This document shows positions 5,538-8,110 of a DNA stretch of 8,110 bases, in pieces. Every line of letters begins with the position of its first letter. The first letter of the stretch is position 1. A model generated the notes under the pieces. The model made no database searches. It had not been told where the DNA came from and saw nothing but the letters and a program-made list of their open reading frames with translations. The DNA comes from HyVt-560 sp964577195 (GTDB lineage Bacteria > Pseudomonadota > Gammaproteobacteria > UWMA-0217): NCBI GenBank assembly GCA_964577195.1, contig CAZNYF010000128.1, forward strand, positions 1 through 8,110. Reading direction: 5' to 3'. A program made the translations under genes and the position numbers.

Positions 5538-6104
5538 ATGGCTGGACATAGTAAATGGGCCAATATCAAACACAAAAAAGCCGCCACNNNNNNNNNNNNN
5601 NNNNNNNNNNNNNNNNNNNNNNNNNNNNNNNNNNNNNNNNNNNNNNNNNNNNNNNNNNNNNNNNNNNNNNNNNNNNNNNNNNNNNNNGCTGAGGTGCGTC
5701 ATGCCTTCACTAAATCTGGCGGCAATCTAGGCACTGACGGCTCAGTTGCCTACTTATTCATCAAAACCGGCATTATCAGCTTCGCGCCGGGTGCGGATGA
5801 AGAGGCTGTCATGGATGCGGCGCTGGAAGCTGGCGCTGATGATGTCGTCAGCCACGATGATGACTCGATAGATGTGCTCACTTCCCCAGAAAATTATCAG
5901 CAGGTCAAAGATGCGATTGATGCAGCAGAATTGGAGCCAGTCGGTTCCGAAGTCACCATGCGCCCGGATATCCTCACCGAAGTGAGCGCCGAAGATGGCG
6001 AAAAGATCCTCCGCATCGTTGATATCCTCGAAGACCTGGATGACGTGCAAGAAGTCTTCACCAATGCTGATATCCCCGAAGAAGCCTTAGAGGCTGCTGG
6101 TTGA
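5538..6104 (+). CDS. yebC: YebC/PmpR/TACO1-family protein, interrupted by an assembly gap
   Basis: The N-terminus MAGHSKWANIKHKKAA is the family signature. After the gap the protein resumes at AEVRHAFTKSGGNLGTDGSVAYLF, which corresponds to about residue 111 of the 246-residue E. coli YebC. About 94 residues (some 280 bases) are therefore hidden, and the full protein should be near 248 residues rather than 188. The C-terminal part is acidic (EAGADDVVSHDDDS; ILEDLDDVQEVFTN), as usual. The family was long annotated as DNA-binding regulators. More recent work on YebC and mitochondrial TACO1 points to a translation factor that helps ribosomes through proline-rich stretches. A strong AAGGAG lies nine bases before the ATG. 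Its stop overlaps the ruvC start, so it heads the ruv operon as in many gammaproteobacteria. Confidence 0.96.
   Translation: MAGHSKWANIKHKKAAXXXXXXXXXXXXXXXXXXXXXXXXXXXXXXXXXXAEVRHAFTKSGGNLGTDGSVAYLFIKTGIISFAPGADEEAVMDAALEAGADDVVSHDDDSIDVLTSPENYQQVKDAIDAAELEPVGSEVTMRPDILTEVSAEDGEKILRIVDILEDLDDVQEVFTNADIPEEALEAAG
5588..5687. other. Assembly gap (100 N) inside yebC
   Basis: Exactly 100 unknown bases. Comparison with YebC proteins suggests that about 280 bases are really missing, so the run is a placeholder and not a measured length. Confidence 0.95.
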
Positions 6105-6604
6105 TTCGCATACTCGGCATTGATCCAGGATCGAGATTCACCGGCTACGGAGTCATAGACAGTGATGGCCGTTACAGCAAACACATCGCTAGCGGCTTTA
6201 TTAAAGTCGATAAAAAAACTTTGCCAGAAAAACTGGGTTTGATCTTTCGCGAAGTCAGCAAAGTGATCGAAGATACTCAGCCCGTGGAAATGGCCGTCGA
6301 AGAAGTCTTTGTCGCCAAAAGTGCCGGTTCTGCGTTAAAGCTCGGTCAGGCGCGTGGCGCTGCAATTTGCGCGGGAGTAGAGCAGGGTTTGATCGTTGCT
6401 GAGTACACCCCCAGATACATCAAACAAGCGGTAGTAGGCACCGGCGCGGCAGACAAAAAACAGGTCGAACATATGGTACGAATCATGTTAAATCTTAAAG
6501 AAACATTGCAAGCGGATGCGGCGGATGCTCTGGCTGTCGCGATTTGTCATGCGCATTTGCGAGAATCAGCCAAGCGACTCGCAAAAGCCGGAGTGGTGCA
6601 ATGA
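6101..6604 (+). CDS. ruvC: Holliday junction resolvase RuvC
   Basis: RuvC is a dimeric, metal-dependent endonuclease that nicks Holliday junctions symmetrically, working with RuvAB. The protein has 167 residues (E. coli 173). The four catalytic acids of the RNase-H-like fold are present: Asp8 in LGIDPGSRFTGYGV, Glu67 in AVEEVF, and Asp139 and Asp142 in QADAADALA. SALKLGQARG (77-86) and the basic loop around TPRYIKQAVVGTG (103-115) are also typical. The start is a TTG that overlaps the yebC stop as TTGA. The resulting MIRILGIDPG lines up with the E. coli start, no ATG is available nearby, and an AGAGG lies just upstream. The end overlaps ruvA by ATGA. Confidence 0.97.
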   Translation: MIRILGIDPGSRFTGYGVIDSDGRYSKHIASGFIKVDKKTLPEKLGLIFREVSKVIEDTQPVEMAVEEVFVAKSAGSALKLGQARGAAICAGVEQGLIVAEYTPRYIKQAVVGTGAADKKQVEHMVRIMLNLKETLQADAADALAVAICHAHLRESAKRLAKAGVVQ

Positions 6605-7197
6605 TCGGTCAGATTCGCGGCCAGCTCATCGCCAAAGCGCCGCCTACCTTACTGGTTGATGTGAATGGTGTTGGCTATGAAGTAGAAGCGCCGATGTCCA
6701 CCATCTACGATTTACCGGCAGTGGGCGAGCCAGTCACGCTGATCATTCATTTCTATGTACGCGAAGACGCGCAAATTCTTTACGGGTTTCTTACCCATGC
6801 CGAACGGACGTTGTTTCGTTTGTTACTCAAAGTCAATGGGATTGGCGCAAAGATGGCGCTGGCAGTGCTTTCCAGCATGAATCCTGCCGAGTTCAAAAAT
6901 TGCATTCTGGCAGCGGATTCGGCAGCGCTGATTCGTATCCCGGGTATTGGCAAGAAAACCGCCGAACGCCTGATTATTGAGATGCGTGACCGGCTCGAAA
7001 AGGTGCTTGATCTCGGCACCGCCTCAACTTCAAGCGGTGGTTCCGGGCAAGCCAATGATCCTGTCGCCGAAGCCACCGAAGCATTAATGGCGCTCGGCTA
7101 TAAACCCGCAGAAGCCAGCCGCATGGTACGCAAGGTTTCCGAGCCAGGGCTGGCGAGTGAAGCACTAATTCGGCTGGCACTGAAAGGCTCAATATGA
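6601..7197 (+). CDS. ruvA: Holliday junction branch-migration complex subunit RuvA
   Basis: RuvA binds the four-way junction as a tetramer and loads the RuvB motor. The protein has 198 residues. Domain I (about 1-62) is the OB fold and includes VNGVGYEVEAPM and the acidic pin Glu55-Asp56 in VREDAQILYGF, which separates the strands. Domain II has two helix-hairpin-helix motifs, VNGIGAKMAL (78-87) and IPGIGKKTAERLIIEM (113-128). A Ser/Gly-rich linker (about 140-152) leads to domain III (153-198, ALMALGYKPAEASRMV), which contacts RuvB. The start chosen is the ATG at 6601. It overlaps the ruvC stop, has GGAG seven bases upstream and gives the family N-terminus MIGQIRG. An upstream in-frame ATG at 6544 lies inside ruvC and is rejected. 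Confidence 0.98.
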   Translation: MIGQIRGQLIAKAPPTLLVDVNGVGYEVEAPMSTIYDLPAVGEPVTLIIHFYVREDAQILYGFLTHAERTLFRLLLKVNGIGAKMALAVLSSMNPAEFKNCILAADSAALIRIPGIGKKTAERLIIEMRDRLEKVLDLGTASTSSGGSGQANDPVAEATEALMALGYKPAEASRMVRKVSEPGLASEALIRLALKGSI

Positions 7198-8110
7198 GTC
7201 GCGATGAATTGGTTGATCCTGATCCGCGCATGGATGAGGCTGTCGTTGAGCAGAATATTCGTCCGCGCCGTTTGGTGGATTATATCGGTCAGCCTACCGT
7301 TAAAGAGCAGATGGATATCTTTATCAGCGCTGCGCGGGGACGTAATGAATCGCTGGATCACGTCCTGATCTTCGGTCCGCCCGGGCTTGGTAAAACCACA
7401 CTTGCGCACATTGTCGCGCATGAGATGGAAGCCAGTTTGCGTCAGACCTCCGGCCCGGTGCTGGAAAAAGCCGGTGATCTGGCAGCAATCCTCACCAATC
7501 TCGAAGAAGGGGACGTGTTGTTCGTTGATGAAATTCATCGCCTCAGTCCGGTGGTCGAAGAAATTCTCTATCCCGCACTGGAAGATTTTCAGCTCGATAT
7601 CATGATCGGCGAAGGGCCCTCCGCCCGCTCCATCAAGCTCGATTTACCCCCGTTCACCTTGGTCGGCGCAACCACGCGCGCTGGCCTGCTGACCTCACCA
7701 TTGAGAGATCGATTCGGCATCGTGCAACGGCTGGAATTTTACTCCCGCGAAGAACTCACCCAGATCGTCACCCGCTCAGCCAAAATCCTCAATCTGGAGG
7801 CAAGCCCCGAAGGTTGTGCAGAAATCGCCAAACGCGCGCGCGGCACACCGAGAATCGCCAACCGCCTGCTACGTCGCGTGCGAGATTTCGCCGAGGTCAA
7901 AGCCGATGGTAAAATCAGCGGAGAAATCGCCGACAAAGCGCTGGATTTACTCAAAGTCGATTTGCACGGATTCGACCACATGGATCGACGCCTGCTCTCC
8001 GCCATTATCGAAAAATTCGACGGCGGCCCCGTCGGAGTCGATTCCCTCGCCGCCGCCATCGGCGAAGAACGCGGCACCATCGAAGACGTCATCGAGCCGT
8101 ATTTAATCCA
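7194..8110 (+). CDS. ruvB: Holliday junction branch-migration ATPase RuvB, 3' end outside the window
   Basis: RuvB is the hexameric AAA+ motor that drives branch migration on RuvA-bound junctions. The visible 305 residues hold the Walker A GPPGLGKT (61-68), Walker B LFVDEIHR (109-116), sensor 1 GATTRAG (158-164), the arginine finger Arg173 in LRDRFG, sensor 2 GTPRIANRLLRRVR (217-230) and the winged-helix part with GGPVGVDSLAAAIGEE (277-292). The window ends in EPYLI, which is about 30 residues before the E. coli end. The frame is open to the last base. The ATG overlaps the ruvA stop (ATGA) and is preceded by AAAGG six bases upstream, so translation is coupled to ruvA. Confidence 0.97.
   Translation, partial: MSRDELVDPDPRMDEAVVEQNIRPRRLVDYIGQPTVKEQMDIFISAARGRNESLDHVLIFGPPGLGKTTLAHIVAHEMEASLRQTSGPVLEKAGDLAAILTNLEEGDVLFVDEIHRLSPVVEEILYPALEDFQLDIMIGEGPSARSIKLDLPPFTLVGATTRAGLLTSPLRDRFGIVQRLEFYSREELTQIVTRSAKILNLEASPEGCAEIAKRARGTPRIANRLLRRVRDFAEVKADGKISGEIADKALDLLKVDLHGFDHMDRRLLSAIIEKFDGGPVGVDSLAAAIGEERGTIEDVIEPYLI

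Noticed and set aside
1..8110. CRISPR array, tRNA, rRNA, integrase or defence genes
   Set aside because: I looked for regularly spaced repeats, cloverleaf signatures and typical protein motifs on both strands and saw none.

Overview
The window looks like about 8 kb of a gammaproteobacterial chromosome of middling GC. It is probably from a draft or metagenome assembly, because it holds two runs of exactly 100 N, each inside a gene. The gammaproteobacterial assignment rests on three things: the yebC-ruvC-ruvA-ruvB order, a RecJ that follows an RpfE-like gene, and the closeness of the Ruv, YebC and RecJ motifs to those of E. coli. The species cannot be told from the sequence.

Layout. (1) 1-1319, + strand: the C-terminal end of an RpfE/phosphoglycerate-mutase-like protein overlaps recJ (single-strand 5'-3' exonuclease), which a gap interrupts. 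(2) 1316-2158, - strand: nadC (quinolinate phosphoribosyltransferase) meets recJ tail to tail with a 4-base overlap. (3) 2159-2629: a 471-base stretch with no gene I can support. (4) 2630-4268, + strand: two overlapping genes for LVIVD-type beta-propeller halves. The first has five membrane helices, the second a lipoprotein signal. (5) 4269-4673: non-coding, with small GGA-loop hairpins. (6) 4674-5294: a small cytoplasmic alpha/beta-hydrolase of the lipase/PGAP1-like kind. (7) 5296-5507: a MITE-like element with 24-base terminal inverted repeats. (8) 5538-8110: yebC-ruvC-ruvA-ruvB, all overlapping after yebC. yebC holds a gap and ruvB runs off the window.

How the genes work together. RuvA, RuvB and RuvC are the Holliday-junction branch-migration and resolution machine. 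RecJ feeds the RecF recombination pathway, so both ends of the window are recombinational repair. NadC is NAD biosynthesis and the hydrolase has no evident partner.

The most unusual part is the LVIVD pair. From memory of the family, both halves normally lie in one lipoprotein chain. Here I count two propeller repeats in the first gene and five in the second, so a seven-bladed propeller would form only if the two proteins join. Each half carries its own, different membrane anchor. A near-perfect palindrome is built in frame into the start of the second gene, and it shares an 11-base core with the ends of the MITE-like element 1.8 kb away.
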